A DNA stretch of 64,000 nt from Lewinellaceae bacterium (GCA_020636435.1 JACJXX010000002.1:496001-560000), one strand, 5' to 3'; shown: positions 1 to 7,925, counted from the stretch's first letter. Translations and numbers: made by a program. Notes: a model not told the origin generated them from the letters alone.

Positions 1-746
1 ACGATGTCCCCGTACAAGTTCAGCGTGACGATCACATCGAACTGGCCCGGCCGGGCGGCCAGCAGGGCGGAACCGATGTCGATGATATAGTGGTCGGATT
101 GTATGTCGGGATATTCCTGCGCTACTTCGTCAAACACCTTGTGGAACAGGCCGTCGGTATGCTTCATGATGTTGTCCTTCGTCATGCAGGTCACTTTGCG
201 CCGGCCGTAGGCACGGGCGTACTCGAAAGCATAGCGGATAACCCGTTCGCAGCCCGGCCGGGAGACGAGCTTCAGGCATTGTACCACTTCGGCGGTCTGC
301 TGGTGTTCAATGCCGGCGTAGAGGTCCTCTTCATTTTCCCGCACCACCACCAGGTCCATATCCGGGAAGTTGCTCTCCACATAGGGCGCGTAAGCGCGGC
401 AGGGGCGGACATTGGCGTACAAGCCCAGGGATTTCCGGATGGTCACGTTCAGGCTCTTGTAGCCGCCTCCCTGAGGCGTGGTGATGGGCCCTTTGAGAAA
501 GGCGCGGTTGCGGCGCAGTACTTCCCAGGCTTCCGGGCTGATGCCGGAGGAGTGCCCCTGCAGGTAGACCTGTTCGCCAATCGTGGCGTGGTCGTATTCC
601 AGCCCGGCGCCTGCGGCATCCAGAATGGATAAAGTAGATTCCATGATCTCCCTTCCGATGCCATCGCCGTAAGCAACAGTAATGCGAGCTGGGTGCTGTG
701 TAGAAATAGAATGAGGCTGCGATTCTGAAACTGTTTGCATTTGCAT
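1..746 (-). CDS. icd: NADP-dependent isocitrate dehydrogenase, 5' part (gene runs off the window start)
   Basis: Isocitrate/isopropylmalate dehydrogenase family; would oxidatively decarboxylate isocitrate to 2-oxoglutarate in the TCA cycle. Translating the minus strand from the ATG at 746 gives MQMQTVSES, then ITVAYGDGIGREIM (dinucleotide-side start of the family), then KGPITTPQGGG followed by YKSLNVTIRKSLGLYANVRP. The S-x-N-x-x-x-R signature in that stretch binds isocitrate and separates IDH from isopropylmalate dehydrogenase. Later come ENEEDLYAGIEH and MTKDNIMKHTDGLF, as in the long Thermus/Rickettsia-type enzymes. About 248 codons are present; the catalytic C-terminal half lies outside. 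No in-frame stop is seen. A palindrome lies 58 bp upstream of the start. IDH is firm; NADP preference is inferred from subfamily only. Confidence 0.85.
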   Translation of the reverse strand, partial: MQMQTVSESQPHSISTQHPARITVAYGDGIGREIMESTLSILDAAGAGLEYDHATIGEQVYLQGHSSGISPEAWEVLRRNRAFLKGPITTPQGGGYKSLNVTIRKSLGLYANVRPCRAYAPYVESNFPDMDLVVVRENEEDLYAGIEHQQTAEVVQCLKLVSRPGCERVIRYAFEYARAYGRRKVTCMTKDNIMKHTDGLFHKVFDEVAQEYPDIQSDHYIIDIGSALLAARPGQFDVIVTLNLYGDI

Positions 747-803
747 AGTAAATGAGTTTTATCCGGCCGCCCTGTCCACCATCAGAAAAAGGAGGCCAGA
801 ATG

Positions 804-820
804 TGATAGTTTCACTATCA
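804..820. promoter_or_regulatory. Candidate operator palindrome between icd and the TetR gene
   Basis: TGATAGT-TTC-ACTATCA is a 7-bp perfect dyad with a 3-bp centre. It lies 58 bp upstream of the icd start and just past the 3' end of the TetR-type regulator, a size and position that fit a repressor site. Binding by that TetR protein is inference. Confidence 0.35.
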
Positions 821-861
821 ACAAAGAATCGCAAACTCGGTTCGTGAAGAGGCGGGTTTTT

Positions 862-1560
862 TTATTTCCCGCCCGGAGCCGGCCCGTGAATGCAGCCCAG
901 GGCGAAGGCAAAAAGCATTTCCACCACTTTGTCGAGATAGCCTTTCTCGTAGCGGATGTCGGTGAGGCGAGGCAGGTGTTGCGCGAAGTAAATGTTGTTG
1001 TTCGCCGTTTCCAGCAGGGTGCTCGCCAGAGAGCGGGGATAGGTAAACTTCGGGTCTATCTCCAGGATGATATCGGCGATCTTCCGGCACAAGGCTTTGT
1101 AAGACAGGAAGAACCCCTCTTTGTTTTCTTCGTCGATGTTTTTCTTGTGGTAGGCTTTAGTCCCTTCCGTAACCATGATGCGGTGCAGGGCTCCCGGATT
1201 CACGTAATCGACTGAAGTGCTTCGCTGAGAAGTGTCTACGATCACCTGAATGGCTACTTTCAACCTGTCTTCCGGGCCGGGGATGTTCATGGTAAAAAAA
1301 CCAACCCGGAACTTCATCCACTCCCAGTACCAGTTCACCAGGTATACAAACAGCAAGTGCTTATTCTCAAAATAACGGTAGATGGATGCCTCGGCGGAAC
1401 CGATCTGCTCGGCCAATTTCTTAAAAGTAAAACTTTCCAGCCCTATCTCGTCAATCAACAGGATGCTGTGCTGCACAATGCGGCGCCCGAGTTCCGTTTC
1501 TTCAGGGTTTTTGATGTAGAGGTTCTTATTGATGTCCAGGTTGACCGTTACCTTCAGCAT
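862..1560 (-). CDS. TetR/AcrR family transcriptional regulator
   Basis: A 232-aa one-component regulator. The N-terminal part contains a TetR helix-turn-helix: GRRIVQHSILLIDEIGLESF then TFKKLAEQIGSAEASIYRYF, with the recognition helix ending in the diagnostic IYRYFENKHLLFVY. The remaining ~170 residues form the ligand/dimerisation domain (ending VVEMLFAFALGCIHGP). The ATG at 1560 (MLKVTVNLD) is chosen because the longer frame to 1656 adds a non-conserved leader translated from repeat-rich intergenic DNA. The gene is co-oriented with icd, 115 bp ahead of it. TetR proteins usually repress a neighbouring gene and themselves; the ligand is unknown. Confidence 0.85.
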   Translation of the reverse strand: MLKVTVNLDINKNLYIKNPEETELGRRIVQHSILLIDEIGLESFTFKKLAEQIGSAEASIYRYFENKHLLFVYLVNWYWEWMKFRVGFFTMNIPGPEDRLKVAIQVIVDTSQRSTSVDYVNPGALHRIMVTEGTKAYHKKNIDEENKEGFFLSYKALCRKIADIILEIDPKFTYPRSLASTLLETANNNIYFAQHLPRLTDIRYEKGYLDKVVEMLFAFALGCIHGPAPGGK

Positions 1561-1642
1561 GAGCAGCCAGTTTTTTAAGTGTGATCCTATTACTATACTA
1601 CAAAAAAAGGAGGGTTTGGTTCTCGAACTTTCAACCTGTTGG

Positions 1643-1990
1643 CAACAGCTATGCAATCTGTTATTGTCCCGGGCCGGAAATTATTGGCGTAAAAAAACCG
1701 CCGCCCGCAATATAAAGCGTCTCCGAGGGGGTCGTGCAAAAAGGGTTATCGTGTTTTTTGCCCGGAATTAAATTCTGCCCTCCGCCAAAAGTCCGAGCGC
1801 AATGGAAAATTGCACCCCGACAACGCGGCCGGCAATAAAACAAAATTTGGGCCTGTTTTTGGGGACAGTCCTTTTTGCACAACCCCTATCCAAATGACGC
1901 CCCTCATTTATGAAGCGCCTCCGAGCCCAAATAAATTTGGGTATCCAAATGACGCCCCTGATTGGTTATCTTCAACAGCAACGCAATCTG
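1643..1990. repeat. Dispersed inverted-repeat sequence, two local partial copies (intergenic 1561-2198)
   Basis: The 638-bp gap before the next gene holds no ORF of substance. Positions 1916-1990 match, in reverse orientation, 28646-28720 over about 75 bp with few mismatches. The core is the palindrome CCCAAAT-AA-ATTTGGG (1926-1941), whose partner copy has the centre TC. A shorter fragment, CAACAGCTATGCAATCTG (1643-1660), repeats one end of the same unit. The string TATCCAAATGACGCCCCT occurs twice locally (near 1888 and 1942). This is a non-coding dispersed repeat, perhaps a small mobile or protein-binding element. Confidence 0.6.
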
Positions 1991-2198
1991 CCAGAAGCAG
2001 CATTTTTAAACACGTTTACTATCAAAACAAATAAAAGCAACAACTTCTCTTTTTAAAACCCGCTCCGGGAGAGAAAAAACAATTAAAAATAATCAACTGG
2101 TAATCAATATTTTACAAAAAAATTTGAAATAAAATTCGTTTTTAATGAACCAAAACCAGTTTCAACCGTATTAAAAGTAAATCTATCAAAAACCAAAC

Positions 2199-2750
2199 AT
2201 GATGCGAATATCCAACATGGCCGTACCTGGCATCAAGGGCACTGCTCCGGCAGATAGCCAAACCATGGAAGAACTCCTTGCGACCGTTGGGGAAAACGGG
2301 CTGGAAGGCATCCAGCACTATTTCTGGAAGACCATCGAATCGGAATACCACTTTGATGCCAAAGCCTGTTCCTGCAACGGCGAGCAGTTGAAGGTGGCGC
2401 TTTGCGGAGTAGTGGAAGCTACCCTGGCTTGCCTCAGCCGCCCCAAGGCAAAGCATCTCCATACCGCATTCACCATCACCCGCGGCAGGGGCCCGATAGC
2501 GCCGGCGCCCTACTTGCAGGAAGCCGGGCGCACCATCAGCCAGGCCATCGCGGGCATGTCGCCCCATTACAGCGATCCCAGCGGGCTGGCCCAAAAACTC
2601 ATCGGCCTGGCCGTGAGCTACACGATGGAAACGCCCCGCGTGCCCGGCTTGTACGAAAAGCCTGCTCTTGTACAGGGCATGGCCCGGCAGATCAGCGATA
2701 TGCTTGAATTCATGGCCTTCGGGCTGATCTATCAACCAGAAAGCAATTGA
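2199..2750 (+). CDS. Uncharacterised protein resembling a TetR C-terminal domain
   Basis: 183 aa, predicted cytoplasmic, no signal peptide. I do not recognise a named family. The C-terminal end (ARQISDMLEFMAFGLIYQPE) has the same pattern as the end of the TetR regulator at 862-1560 (VVEMLFAFALGCIHGP), and the protein is helical with conserved-looking Cys residues (ACSC near residue 57, ATLACL near 80). No helix-turn-helix precedes it, so it may be a TetR-like ligand/dimerisation domain without DNA binding. The next small gene starts 2 bp after its stop, so the two are probably co-transcribed. Start: the first of two adjacent ATGs. Confidence 0.6.
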   Translation: MMRISNMAVPGIKGTAPADSQTMEELLATVGENGLEGIQHYFWKTIESEYHFDAKACSCNGEQLKVALCGVVEATLACLSRPKAKHLHTAFTITRGRGPIAPAPYLQEAGRTISQAIAGMSPHYSDPSGLAQKLIGLAVSYTMETPRVPGLYEKPALVQGMARQISDMLEFMAFGLIYQPESN

Positions 2751-2752
2751 CC

Positions 2753-2932
2753 ATGAAAGAGGCCGTCAGCTTTATAGCTTTTCTTTCCGGGCTTGTTCTG
2801 ATCATAACAGGGGTGGCGCTGTACTGGACGGAAGGCGCCCTCTCCGCCGGCAAGCTTTCGGTAGCCAGCGGTGTGTGGCTGCAGCTCTTTTGGGCCAGCA
2901 CGCTGCAGGAAAAATCGCTAAGCAACCCCTGA
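2753..2932 (+). CDS. Small two-helix membrane protein
   Basis: 59 aa. A strongly hydrophobic N-terminal helix (AVSFIAFLSGLVLIITGVAL) is followed by a short polar turn and a second hydrophobic segment (LSVASGVWLQLFWAS). It starts 2 bp downstream of the preceding stop and is followed directly by a strong terminator, so it is the last gene of a two-gene unit. No family recognised; function unknown. Confidence 0.55.
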   Translation: MKEAVSFIAFLSGLVLIITGVALYWTEGALSAGKLSVASGVWLQLFWASTLQEKSLSNP

Positions 2933-2972
2933 AACTAAATAAAAATTGTGCTTTCAGTATGCAGTAGTATAG

Positions 2973-3003
2973 GGCTGCCTCCACCAGGAGGCAGCCTTTT
3001 TTA
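2973..3003 (+). terminator. Rho-independent terminator
   Basis: Perfect 10-bp stem GGCTGCCTCC / GGAGGCAGCC with ACCA loop, followed by TTTTTTATT. Ends the 2199-2932 unit. Confidence 0.9.
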
Positions 3004-3098
3004 TTCTTTTAGTATAACTCCAGACGGTTTTGGTAGAATCCTCTTGAACCCTACCGTGGTTTCTCCGAAATTATTGCTCCGTAAATCACCCGACAGAA

Positions 3099-4076
3099 AT
3101 GACCATCCGGCTTTTGATTATCCTGGCCATGGGAGGCATGAACCTCTCTTTGCGCGCTTCGCCCCCGTCCGGCGCGGAAACACCGTCCATTGCCGTGAGC
3201 CACCTGCAATTTCCCCGGGGAGAGGAACTCGGCCCCTACACCATACGAGTGCCCTTCGAACTGGCAGGGCGGCTGATCGTCGTCGAAGCGGCGGTGGAAG
3301 GGCTGCGGGGCAACTTCATCCTCGATACCGGGTCGGGAGAACTCATCCTCAACGCCAGCCATTTCAGCGGGGGCCGGCCCAGAAGCAATGTAGCTTCGAT
3401 GGGAACAACCGGAGCCGTGGAAGAAGTAAGGGTGCGCGCCGCCCAGGCCTTCGCCTGGGACAGCCTGGCTTTTGAAAAAATACAGGCACACATCATCGAC
3501 CTGAGCCATATCGAAGCTAAGAAGAACATCCGCGTCCTGGGCCTGATCGGTTACGAAGTGCTGAAAGGCTACGAAGTGCTGATCGACTTTCAGCTCCGGC
3601 AGATCACCCTGACACGGCTGGATGAGGCCGGCGAACGCCTCGACAGCCTCGCCATCCTGGAACAACCGGAGGACAGCCTGGACTTCCGCCTTCAGAGGCA
3701 CGTCATCATCCTGAATGGATGGGTGGACCATACGCCGGTACAATTCGGGCTGGATTCCGGCGCCGAGCTCAACCTGCTGCACAGCCGGGTAAAACGGCGC
3801 ATACTCAACCACTTTAAGATTTCCCGGAGGGTCAACCTCAACGGCATGGGTGCCCGGGATGTTGAAGTACTGGCGGGCAGGCTTTACCGCTTCCGATGCA
3901 ACGACAGAATACGCTGCTCCGGCATGCGGACCCTGCTGACCAACCTCGACGACATCAACGCCGCCTTTGGCACTAAGCTCCAGGGGGTGGTCGGATACGA
4001 ATTTCTCTGCATGCGGCGGACGATCATCAACTATAAAAAGAAAAAATTGTATTTTTTGAAATGGTATCGGCCATAA
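3099..4076 (+). CDS. Retropepsin-like aspartic protease with two catalytic lobes
   Basis: 325 aa. The N-terminus (RLLIILAMGGMNLSLRAS) looks like a signal peptide, so export to the periplasm or cell surface is likely. Two aspartyl-protease half-sites are visible: NFILDTGSGE (Asp76) and VQFGLDSGAE (Asp219), each followed by a hydrophobic-Gly flap-end pattern (LGLIGYEVLKGYEVLIDF near residue 150; GVVGYEFL near 300). Most bacterial retropepsin-like proteins carry one D-T/S-G per chain and dimerise. Here both Asp motifs lie in one chain, so a single polypeptide could form the active site, as in pepsin. Substrate unknown. Monocistronic. Confidence 0.75.
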   Translation: MTIRLLIILAMGGMNLSLRASPPSGAETPSIAVSHLQFPRGEELGPYTIRVPFELAGRLIVVEAAVEGLRGNFILDTGSGELILNASHFSGGRPRSNVASMGTTGAVEEVRVRAAQAFAWDSLAFEKIQAHIIDLSHIEAKKNIRVLGLIGYEVLKGYEVLIDFQLRQITLTRLDEAGERLDSLAILEQPEDSLDFRLQRHVIILNGWVDHTPVQFGLDSGAELNLLHSRVKRRILNHFKISRRVNLNGMGARDVEVLAGRLYRFRCNDRIRCSGMRTLLTNLDDINAAFGTKLQGVVGYEFLCMRRTIINYKKKKLYFLKWYRP

Positions 4077-4092
4077 AACGGCAAACGGCGGG

Positions 4093-4120
4093 GCGGCAGG
4101 CGGCAGGCGGCAGGCGGCAA
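4093..4120 (+). repeat. Short tandem repeat (GCGGCAG)4
   Basis: Four consecutive 7-bp units, the last ending in A instead of G, in the 189-bp spacer after the protease gene. No ORF or promoter is evident here. Confidence 0.7.
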
Positions 4121-4265
4121 GCCCATATCAGAGCCTCTTCCTCCCCCCTGGGCAGGGTCTCGGAGAGGGGCTAAACGGCAATGCGGCGGGGCTGCGCAAA
4201 CAATATAACAATCGAACAATTTATCCATGACGCCATACCCCAAACAAATCCTGAATCGACATAAA

Positions 4266-5231
4266 ATGAAACTATTCCAGATTTTAATCTTGCTCCTCGC
4301 CTCAGCAACACCAGCCGGGGCGCAGCCGGAAGAAGAACCCTACCGGGGTTATTTCTTCGAAGGAGACGAAGTCGTCTTCGAGTTCGACCTGCGTTATTTC
4401 GAGGAGGCGACCCTGCACGGCACCAAACGGAGAGTGGATTTTGACGACCTGGACGTTTACGAAGTGGCCGTGGCGGGCAATTTCAACAACTGGTCCCGCA
4501 AAAAGTGGAAGATGAAAAAGGTGGGGCCGCAACGCTACCAACTGCGGAAGAAGATCGAGGATTTTGACGATGCCTTCAAATGGGAATACAAGTTCATCGT
4601 CAACGGCAAGTACTGGGCCGAGCCGCCAGAGGCCATTGCCAATAAATCGAAGGTCATCCACGGCAAGCAAGTGTGGGACGACGCCTACAACCTGTCGCTC
4701 TTCACCGCCCGCCAAACCCCGGACGGCAATGTGCGTTTTTTCCTGCCCGGCTTCGAATCGGCGGAGCAGGCCATCCTTTCCGGCTCGTTCAACGGCTGGG
4801 ACGAGGCCGCCTTCGCCATGGAAAAGGTGGCAGGCGGCTGGGCCACCCGCCTGCAACTGGACGCTGGCCGCTACGAATACAAGTTCATCGTCGACGGCCA
4901 GTGGATGGAAGACCCCCGCAACCCGGAGAAAAAGAAAAACCAGTACGACACCTACAACTCTGTCCTGGAGGTCGCCAAACCGGTCGCCTTCAGGTTGGAA
5001 AATTACGACGAAGCCCAAAGCGTCTTCCTCGCCGGCTCGTTCAACGAGTGGCGGCCAGACGATATCCGCATGCATCGGGAAGGCAATGCCTGGGTGGCCA
5101 CCGTAGGCCTCAAAGGCGGCAAGCACTGGTACAAATTCATTGTTGACGGCGAATGGATGACCGACCCGGCCAATCCGTTCAAGGAACACGACGGCAAGGG
5201 GAATATCAATTCGGTGGTGGTGGTGAAGTGA
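4266..5231 (+). CDS. Secreted protein with three glycogen-binding (CBM48/AMPK-type) repeats
   Basis: 321 aa starting at MKLFQILILLLASATPAGAQ, a clear signal peptide; the upstream in-frame ATG at 4227 would bury it. Three homologous early-set carbohydrate-binding modules follow. Each has the pattern AGNFNNW / SGSFNGW / AGSFNEW, then ~35 residues, then KFIVNGKYWAEPP / KFIVDGQWMEDP / KFIVDGEWMTDP. This is the AMPK glycogen-binding/CBM48 signature. No catalytic domain is present, so it probably binds alpha-glucan or links partners in the envelope rather than hydrolysing. The first repeat carries a ~25-residue insertion. Function beyond binding is inferred. Confidence 0.8.
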   Translation: MKLFQILILLLASATPAGAQPEEEPYRGYFFEGDEVVFEFDLRYFEEATLHGTKRRVDFDDLDVYEVAVAGNFNNWSRKKWKMKKVGPQRYQLRKKIEDFDDAFKWEYKFIVNGKYWAEPPEAIANKSKVIHGKQVWDDAYNLSLFTARQTPDGNVRFFLPGFESAEQAILSGSFNGWDEAAFAMEKVAGGWATRLQLDAGRYEYKFIVDGQWMEDPRNPEKKKNQYDTYNSVLEVAKPVAFRLENYDEAQSVFLAGSFNEWRPDDIRMHREGNAWVATVGLKGGKHWYKFIVDGEWMTDPANPFKEHDGKGNINSVVVVK

Positions 5232-5242
5232 GCAGCCTTTAG

Positions 5243-5272
5243 CTCAACCTCAACCTCAACCTCAACCTCAAC
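5243..5272 (+). repeat. Hexanucleotide tandem repeat (CTCAAC)5
   Basis: Five perfect CTCAAC units just after the stop of the preceding gene; slippage-prone simple repeat. Confidence 0.85.
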
Positions 5273-5367
5273 CCTCACGTTAAATTACTAACCGGGAATG
5301 CTTCCAAAGCGATAAAATGGGCGCGCCCCTCTGAGCAAGAAGGGATGCGGATTAACCGGGATTATTC

Positions 5368-5375
5368 TATATTTG
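5368..5375 (+). promoter_or_regulatory. Bacteroidota -7 box (TATATTTG) for ettA
   Basis: TATATTTG fits TANNTTTG and sits 20 bp before the ettA ATG, implying a very short leader. No convincing -33 TTTG was found at the expected distance. Confidence 0.45.
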
Positions 5376-5394
5376 CACCCTAAACCCAAAGCCT

Positions 5395-7074
5395 ATGTCC
5401 GACAACAAAGTCATATTTTCCATGGAGCGGGTCTCCAAGACCTTCCCGCCCAGCAAAAAGGTGCTGAACAACATCTGGCTGAGCTTTTTCTACGGCGCCA
5501 AGATCGGCGTGCTCGGCCTGAACGGCTCCGGCAAGTCCACCCTGCTGAAGATCATCGCCGGCAAGGACAGCAATTATGAAGGCAAGGTCACCTTCGACGG
5601 CGATTACAAGATCGGCCTGCTGGAGCAGGAACCGGTACTGGATGAGAATAAGACTGTCCGGCAAGTGGTGGAGGAAGGCGTACAGCCCATCGTCGACCTG
5701 CTCCAGGAGTACGAGGCCATCAACCTCAAACTGGCCGAGCCTATGGACGACGACGAGATGATGAAGGCCATCGAACGCCAGGGCGAGCTCATGGAGCAGC
5801 TCGACCACCACAACGCCTGGGAACTGGACAACCGGCTCAATACCGCTATGGACGCCCTGCGCTGCCCGCCCGAAGACGCCTCTGTCAAAGTGCTCTCCGG
5901 CGGGGAGCGCCGCCGCGTAGCTCTGGCACGCCTGTTGCTCAGCAACCCCGACATCCTGCTGCTGGACGAGCCCACCAACCACCTCGACGCCGAATCCGTC
6001 GACTGGCTGGAGCAATACCTGAAGAATTTCCCCGGCACCGTCATCGCGGTGACGCACGACCGTTACTTCCTCGACAACGTCGCCGGCTGGATCCTGGAGC
6101 TCGACCGGGGAGAAGGCATTCCCTGGAAGGGCAACTACTCTTCCTGGCTGGAGCAAAAAGCCAAGCGCCTGGAGCAGGAAGAGAAGGCGGAAAGCAAACG
6201 CCGCAAGACCCTGGAGCGCGAGCTGGAATGGATTCGCATGGCGCCCAAAGCCAGGCAGGCCAAAGGCAAAGCCCGTTTGAACGCCTACGAAAAACTGGCT
6301 GGCGAGGAAGCACGGGAGAAAGAGGCCAAACTGGAGATTTACATCCCCCCCGGCCCGCGCCTGGGCGATGTGGTGATCGATGTGGAGAACCTCAGCAAGG
6401 GTTTCGGCAACCGGGTCCTGTTCGAGCACCTCAACCTCAGCATTCCCAAAAACGCCATCGTCGGCATCATCGGGCCCAACGGGGTGGGCAAGAGTACGCT
6501 GTTCCGCCTCATTATGGGACAGGAACAGCCGGACAACGGGCAGGTAGTCATCGGCGATACGGTGCAACTGTCCTACGTCGACCAGGCCCATAAGGACCTG
6601 CAGGATGGGGAAAAGACCGTCTATCAGGCCATCTCTCAGGGCAACGAGGTCCTGCAGGTGGGCAAGGCCACGATCAACGCCCGCGCCTACCTGAGCCGCT
6701 TCAACTTTACCGGCCAGGATCAGCAAAAGAAGATGGGCGTGCTCTCCGGTGGGGAGCGCAACCGCCTTCACCTGGCCATGGCCCTCAAAGAGGGCGGCAA
6801 CGTGCTGCTGCTCGACGAGCCGACCAACGACATCGACATCAACACCCTGCGGGCCTTAGAGGATGCGCTGGACAACTTCGCCGGCTGCGCCCTGGTCATT
6901 AGCCACGACCGCTGGTTCATCGACCGCCTGGCCACCCACATCCTCTCCTTCGAAGACGAGGCGGAGGTGGTGTTCTTCGAGGGGAACTACTCGCAGTATG
7001 AGGAAATGAAAAGAGAAAAGTACGGGGAGGTGCAGCCGCATCGGCCGCGGTTTAAGAATGTGATCAACCGGTAG
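5395..7074 (+). CDS. ettA: Energy-dependent translational throttle protein EttA (ABC-F)
   Basis: 559 aa, matching the ~555 aa of E. coli EttA. Soluble ABC-F ATPase with two nucleotide-binding domains and no membrane part. Walker A1 GLNGSGKST (41-49), signature LSGGERRRVALARLLL (from 167), Walker B LLLDEPTNHLD (~187); Walker A2 GPNGVGKST (~360), signature LSGGERNRLHLAM (~450), Walker B LLLDEPTNDID (~471). The charged linker between the domains (residues ~240-300, EQKAKRLEQEEKAESKRRK) is the P-site tRNA-interaction motif. EttA binds the ribosomal E site and gates the first elongation step according to ATP/ADP ratio. Monocistronic, from ATG 5395 behind a -7 box. Confidence 0.92.
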   Translation: MSDNKVIFSMERVSKTFPPSKKVLNNIWLSFFYGAKIGVLGLNGSGKSTLLKIIAGKDSNYEGKVTFDGDYKIGLLEQEPVLDENKTVRQVVEEGVQPIVDLLQEYEAINLKLAEPMDDDEMMKAIERQGELMEQLDHHNAWELDNRLNTAMDALRCPPEDASVKVLSGGERRRVALARLLLSNPDILLLDEPTNHLDAESVDWLEQYLKNFPGTVIAVTHDRYFLDNVAGWILELDRGEGIPWKGNYSSWLEQKAKRLEQEEKAESKRRKTLERELEWIRMAPKARQAKGKARLNAYEKLAGEEAREKEAKLEIYIPPGPRLGDVVIDVENLSKGFGNRVLFEHLNLSIPKNAIVGIIGPNGVGKSTLFRLIMGQEQPDNGQVVIGDTVQLSYVDQAHKDLQDGEKTVYQAISQGNEVLQVGKATINARAYLSRFNFTGQDQQKKMGVLSGGERNRLHLAMALKEGGNVLLLDEPTNDIDINTLRALEDALDNFAGCALVISHDRWFIDRLATHILSFEDEAEVVFFEGNYSQYEEMKREKYGEVQPHRPRFKNVINR

Positions 7075-7161
7075 CCGGGTAGTTGCTGGCGCTGTAGAAT
7101 TCGCGAGGTGATTTTTCCACATTACCTGCTTCCCGGTTGATTCATGTGGGCAGAGGCTTTT

Positions 7162-7601
7162 TTATTCGCCAACATCTTTCAATATTTCTTCATATAGCTT
7201 AGCATGAATTCTAAATCCAGATTCTGTTATTAATTTATCTAATAACGGTTTAATCTTTTCTATATATCCCTTTAATTTTGCTCTTCTTGAAATCCCCAAT
7301 ATTCCCGTAATTGTTAATCCGTATTCAGCTGCAATCTTTCTCCCCTTTCTTTCATCAATAGAGTTGATGCGTTGGGGGGCTTTAGTGGGAAAAAAGATTA
7401 ATTTTCGCCCTGATTGAGGCGCAAAAGTGGGAGGATAGTGGCGCTACCTGACCGCTTTTGGAACGAAGAGTAGGGTGAAAAGTAACTTTTTAACCGCTGA
7501 ATGCTCCCAACGCATCAACTCTAATTAATAGGTAGTCTGCTTTCAATTCTAATGCTAATGCAATAATTGGTTATTGGCGAAGTATCACTTACTATTATCA
7601 T
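7162..7601 (-). pseudogene. DUF3368 (PIN-like toxin) remnant: internal deletion and MITE insertion
   Basis: Minus-strand translation gives the family's N-terminus MIIVSDTSPITN (from 7601), then abruptly, in another frame, the late segment IALALELKADYLLI, then (after the 163-bp element at 7360-7522) DERKGRKIAAEYGLTITGIL ... GFRIHAKLYEEILKDVGE and a stop at 7162. SDTSPI and LLIDERKG are hallmarks of DUF3368 PIN-domain toxins paired with UPF0175 antitoxins. About 85 central residues are missing at the N|IALA junction, so the gene was dead from that deletion alone. Its ATG overlaps the antitoxin stop (ATGA), the classical TA-operon arrangement. Confidence 0.75.
7360..7522. mobile_element. 163-bp MITE with 17-bp perfect TIRs and 3-bp target duplication (AAT)
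   Basis: The ends AGAGTTGATGCGTTGGG (7360-7376) and its exact reverse complement (7506-7522) are flanked by AAT on both sides (7357-7359 and 7523-7525). Removing the element plus one AAT restores the DUF3368 codons for LLI|DERKG, which proves insertion. There is no coding capacity. A 3-bp ANT duplication recalls the ISL2 group of the IS5 family, but the mobilising transposase is not in the window. Confidence 0.88.
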
Positions 7602-7756
7602 TTATCTAACTTATCAAGATTTTCTATATCTTGGTAGTAATCTTCTATATCATAATGGATATAAACATCCCTTTTGGAAAGTTCTTTTTGAAAGGAAATT
7701 AAAACTAATCCAGCTAAATTCTTTGCTTGACCTATGGAAAGCTTTTCTTTCTCATT
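7598..7756 (-). pseudogene. UPF0175 antitoxin remnant (C-terminal half)
   Basis: Minus-strand frame EKEKLSIGQAKNLAGLVLIS followed by FQKELSKRDVYIHYDIEDYY and QDIENLDKLDK, stop at 7598-7600. The order KLSIGQAKNLAG ... HYDIEDYYQDIENL matches the UPF0175 antitoxin C-terminus (helix-turn-helix-like segment followed by an acidic tail). The N-terminal half is absent: a stop codon and unrelated palindromic sequence (GTCGTCTGACGAC repeats) replace it upstream. It overlaps the DUF3368 remnant by ATGA. Confidence 0.7.
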
Positions 7757-7925
7757 TTAAGGCAGTCGTCTGACGACTTTGAGTCGTCTGACGACTTTCG
7801 ACTTCGATTGCCCTGCCGCAACCCCGCTTTTTTGTCACGCACTCGTCAATTATAGTTCCCTTCTTATCTGGGACGAGAAAGGCCTGACGGACGAGGATAT
7901 GGATAAATGGCTGAACGCAGGTTAA
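7757..7925 (+). other. Degenerate spacer: palindromic GTCGTC repeats and a short C-terminal reading-frame fragment
   Basis: GTCGTCTGACGACTTT occurs twice in tandem (7766-7797), each copy containing the palindrome GTCGTCTGACGAC. It is followed by a short plus-strand frame ending LLIWDEKGLTDEDMDKWLNA at a TAA (7923-7925). That stop overlaps, on the opposite strand, the stop of the DUF697 gene. The peptide looks like the tail of a lost gene; I cannot assign it. Confidence 0.3.

Noticed and set aside
331..834. 167- and 90-codon minus-strand frames near the icd start
   Set aside because: They are out of frame with the clear isocitrate dehydrogenase reading frame starting at 746.
2142..2735. 197-codon minus-strand frame opposite the 2199-2750 gene
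   Set aside because: Composition and the downstream terminator and gene pair support the plus strand; the antisense product has no recognisable features.
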